Assembly (NCBI RefSeq): GCF_000981805.1
Contig: NZ_CP011132.1
Location: 3,658,001 to 3,722,000, forward strand
Direction of reading: 5' to 3'
Length of the DNA: 64,000 nucleotides
DNA from: Citrobacter amalonaticus Y19
Lineage (GTDB): Bacteria > Pseudomonadota > Gammaproteobacteria > Enterobacterales > Enterobacteriaceae
A model generated the notes under the pieces. It saw nothing but the letters and a program-made list of their open reading frames with translations, searched no databases and was not told where the DNA came from. Below are positions 61,553 through 64,000 of the stretch, piece after piece. The position numbers and the translations under genes were made by a program. How positions within the stretch are numbered: the stretch's first letter is position 1; each line of letters opens with the position of its first letter.

Positions 61553-62965
61553 TTAGTTCAGTTCAATGGCGAAGTAATCACGCGCATTGTTAAAGCAAAT
61601 ATTTTTCACCATCTCACCCAGCAGTTGAATATCCGCCGGGGCTTCACCGGCCTGCACCCAGCGACCGATCATCTGGCACAGAATGCGGCGGAAGTATTCA
61701 TGACGGGTATACGAGAGGAAGCTGCGGCTGTCGGTTAACATGCCGACAAAGCGGCTTAACAGACCCAGTTGCGCCAGTTGCGTCATCTGACGTTCCATGC
61801 CGTCTTTCTGATCGTTGAACCACCAGCCGGAACCGAACTGCATTTTTCCTGGCATCCCTTCCCCCTGGAAGTTGCCGATCATCGTGCCCAGCACCTCGTT
61901 ATCGCGTGGATTCAGGCAGTAGAGGATGGTTTTCGGCAACAGGTTCTCTTCATTCTGCTTGCTGAGCAGTTTTGACAGCTCTTCAGCCATCGGACGGTCG
62001 TTGATAGAGTCAAAGCCCACATCCGGCCCCAGCAGTTTGAACTGACGCAGGTTGTTATTGCGCAGGGCGCCAATGTGGTACTGCTGTACCCAACCACGAC
62101 GCGAATATTCCGCGCCCAGGAACACCAACACCGCAGTTTTGAACTGTGCCACTTCATGCTCGCTCAGCGTCTCGCCCGCCAGGCGGCGTGCCAGAATGCT
62201 ATCCAGTTCAGCGTCACTGGACTCTGCGAACAGCACCACATCCAGCGCGTGGTCGGACACTTTACAGCCGTGCGCGGCGAAGTGGTCAAGGCGTTTGGTC
62301 AGCGCGCTTTGCAGATCGCTAAAGCGACGGATGTCGGTGTCAGAGACTTCACCCAGTTTTGCCATGTAATCGTTGAAGGTCGCCTGCTCAATATTGAAGG
62401 CTTTATCCGGACGCCAACTCGGTAACACTTTCACCAGGAAGCTGCTGTCTTTTGCGACCGTGGCGTGATGTTCCAGCGAATCAATTGGATCGTCAGTGGT
62501 ACCGACCATTTTCACGTTCATCTGCTGCATGATGCCGCGCGCGGAGAATTTATCCTGCGCCAGCAGTTCGTTGCACTGATTCCAGATCTCGTCCGCCGTT
62601 GATGGAGAGAGCAATTTGCCCGTCACGCCAAACGGACGACGCAGTTCAAGGTGTGTCCAGTGGTATAACGGGTTGCCGATAGTATGCGGAACCGTCGCCG
62701 CCCACGCGTCAAACTTCTCGCGATCGGAGGCGTCGCCGGTACACAGGCGCTCAGCGACACCGTTGGTCCGCATGGCGCGCCATTTGTAATGGTCGCCCTT
62801 CAGCCAGATGTCATACAGGTTATTGAATCGGTAGTCTTCGGCGATTTGCTGCGGCGGCAGATGGCAGTGGTAATCGAAGATAGGCTGGTCTTTGGCGTAA
62901 TCATGATACAGACGGCGGGCAAATTCAGTATCAAGTAGAAAATCTTCTGTCATAAACGGGGTCAT
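61553..62965 (-). CDS. uxaC: Glucuronate isomerase UxaC
   Basis: This 470-residue enzyme equals the E. coli protein in length and is nearly identical by eye. It belongs to the amidohydrolase-superfamily uronate isomerases, with HCHL (about residue 33), HALDVV near 255 and NDRPMAEEL near 330. It interconverts galacturonate/glucuronate with tagaturonate/fructuronate. The start at MTPFMTED matches the family; a frame beginning at 63028 has no support. Confidence 0.96.
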   Translation of the reverse strand: MTPFMTEDFLLDTEFARRLYHDYAKDQPIFDYHCHLPPQQIAEDYRFNNLYDIWLKGDHYKWRAMRTNGVAERLCTGDASDREKFDAWAATVPHTIGNPLYHWTHLELRRPFGVTGKLLSPSTADEIWNQCNELLAQDKFSARGIMQQMNVKMVGTTDDPIDSLEHHATVAKDSSFLVKVLPSWRPDKAFNIEQATFNDYMAKLGEVSDTDIRRFSDLQSALTKRLDHFAAHGCKVSDHALDVVLFAESSDAELDSILARRLAGETLSEHEVAQFKTAVLVFLGAEYSRRGWVQQYHIGALRNNNLRQFKLLGPDVGFDSINDRPMAEELSKLLSKQNEENLLPKTILYCLNPRDNEVLGTMIGNFQGEGMPGKMQFGSGWWFNDQKDGMERQMTQLAQLGLLSRFVGMLTDSRSFLSYTRHEYFRRILCQMIGRWVQAGEAPADIQLLGEMVKNICFNNARDYFAIELN

Positions 62966-63436
62966 TTTCGTCTTCCTCTCAACGAGTGCGTCTGATTGCT
63001 TATGTAGCGATGCTGACAAAGTTATCACACCAATTTCCAGGGGCTGTAGATATTTTCGTGAGATAGATCAATAAATGCTGACAAATTATTTACCCTCAAA
63101 GAGGTAAACACCGTCCCAGGCCGCGCCAGCTCTGGTATCGCCGAATCGAAATAATAACCATGCTAAGATTCACACTTTTGTGATGGCACTCACCTTTTAA
63201 AGTTGTATGACAAGTTATCTTTCTGCCGTCGCGATACATAAGCAGACGGAATGCAAAATTACCGATGATTCATCATCGGATTGACCGGTACGGAAACCGA
63301 ATTAGCAAAATTTATTTATGGCAACGTTCGGGCGTACCGGCTTTTTTTTGGTTACCCCGTCGTAAACAGCATCCTCTGCCCCAGGCAGGAAGATGACCGC
63401 GCTCCTTGCGGAAATAACAAAACGATGAGGTTTTAC
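62966..63436. promoter_or_regulatory. uxaC-exuT divergent control region
   Basis: The region lies between the divergent uxaCA and exuT operons, which in E. coli are repressed by ExuR and activated by CRP. ACCAATTT at 63029-63036 is a half-site of the ExuR-type operator. CGTGAGATAGATCAAT at 63057-63072 resembles a CRP site. The exuT leader carries an intrinsic-terminator-like hairpin, listed separately. A palindrome CCGATGATTCATCATCGG lies at about 63262-63279. Confidence 0.6.
63285..63349 (+). terminator. Terminator-like hairpin in the exuT leader
   Basis: CCGGTACG at 63285-63292 pairs with CGTACCGG at 63333-63340, with a loop of about 40 bases, and is followed by C and eight T. It is upstream of exuT on the same strand, so it could be an attenuator or the 3' end of a short leader RNA. 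Confidence 0.5.
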
Positions 63437-64000
63437 ATGCGTAAAATTAAAGGGTTACGTTGGTACATGATTGCACTGGTGACGCTTGGCACCGTGCTGG
63501 GTTACCTGACGCGTAACACTGTGGCGGCTGCTGCGCCAACTCTGATGGAAGAGTTGCACATCTCCACCCAACAGTACTCCTATATCATCGCAGCCTATTC
63601 TGCTGCTTACACTGTCATGCAACCTGTTGCCGGCTATGTGCTGGATATACTGGGTACCAAAATAGGCTACGCGATGTTTGCCGTGCTATGGGCCGTTTTC
63701 TGTGGCGCAACCGCGCTGGCAGGAAGCTGGGGTGGCCTGGCGCTGGCGCGTGGTGCGGTCGGTGCGGCAGAAGCCGCGATGATCCCGGCAGGCCTGAAAG
63801 CCAGTTCCGAATGGTTCCCGGCGAAAGAGCGCTCCATTGCGGTCGGCTACTTTAACGTCGGTTCCTCTATCGGTGCGATGATTGCTCCGCCGCTGGTTGT
63901 CTGGGCGATCGTGATGCACAGTTGGCAGATGGCGTTCATCATCTCTGGCGTCCTGAGCTTCATCTGGGCCATGTCCTGGCTTATCTTCTATAAGCACCCG
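63437..64000 (+). CDS. exuT: Hexuronate transporter ExuT, N-terminal part cut by window edge
   Basis: The first 188 residues of the major-facilitator hexuronate transporter. They hold five to six membrane segments and family features such as GYLTRNTVAAAAPTLMEEL near residue 22 and SSEWFPAKERS near 128. The protein imports galacturonate and glucuronate for UxaC and UxaA. TGAGGTTTTAC precedes the ATG. The sequence is nearly identical to E. coli ExuT. Confidence 0.95.
   Translation, partial: MRKIKGLRWYMIALVTLGTVLGYLTRNTVAAAAPTLMEELHISTQQYSYIIAAYSAAYTVMQPVAGYVLDILGTKIGYAMFAVLWAVFCGATALAGSWGGLALARGAVGAAEAAMIPAGLKASSEWFPAKERSIAVGYFNVGSSIGAMIAPPLVVWAIVMHSWQMAFIISGVLSFIWAMSWLIFYKHP

Overview
The right third (about 43.6-64 kb) is enterobacterial core chromosome. 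It holds the leucine tRNA gene leuX, the L-idonate genes (ahr, idnK, idnD, idnO, idnT, idnR), yjgR, and then fadH, rlmG, ygjP, ygjR, alx, sstT, ygjV, uxaA, uxaC and the start of exuT. The proteins match Escherichia coli family members in length and motifs, with scattered substitutions. This suggests a close relative such as Citrobacter or Salmonella/Escherichia; the species cannot be fixed by eye. yjgR lies directly beside fadH, and ygjQ is absent between ygjP and ygjR, so gene order differs from E. coli K-12.

The left two thirds (1-43.6 kb) is most of an integrative and conjugative element (ICE) of the SPI-7/PFGI-1/ICEclc type, inserted at the 3' end of leuX. Its far end lies beyond base 1. 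Going right, it carries: a hipBA toxin-antitoxin pair cut by the window edge; a cargo patch (fic and a membrane protein) set among repeated palindromes; ICE genes of the PFL_4669, DUF3158 and DUF3577 families; a porin; and a long, tightly overlapping conjugation operon running from pilL through traD, the pilin-like and core-channel proteins, the traC ATPase and a traG-like protein. Then come an ArdC-type antirestriction gene, a MobH relaxase (traI), and a tyrosine integrase that overlaps traI and points at leuX.

Cargo sits at three places where the conjugation operon is opened. (1) 12.97-13.63 kb: one AT-rich reversed membrane-protein gene. (2) 20.9-27.7 kb: an AbiE/MosAT-like toxin-antitoxin pair, a 434-residue protein with a helix-turn-helix-like start, two small regulators, and a secreted-protein group: an endonuclease/exonuclease/phosphatase-fold enzyme facing an operon of a GDPD-domain enzyme and a small AB5-B-subunit-like protein. 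(3) 32.0-38.9 kb: a strikingly AT-rich island with an HNH-like protein and an operon of a DNA cytosine methyltransferase, a MORC/HSP90-like GHKL ATPase, a histidine-kinase-like GHKL ATPase and a receiver-domain protein.

The two best candidates for little-described systems are this methyltransferase/double-ATPase/receiver operon, which looks like a phosphorelay-coupled modification or defence system, and the GDPD plus B-subunit-like pair, which looks like an AB-type exotoxin with an unusual A subunit. Three genes look interrupted: fic (one base missing in a G run), traC (an in-frame amber codon) and the double GHKL ATPase (one base missing in an A run). These could be real decay, recoding or sequence errors, and they affect whether the element can still transfer. 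No CRISPR array or intact insertion sequence was seen.
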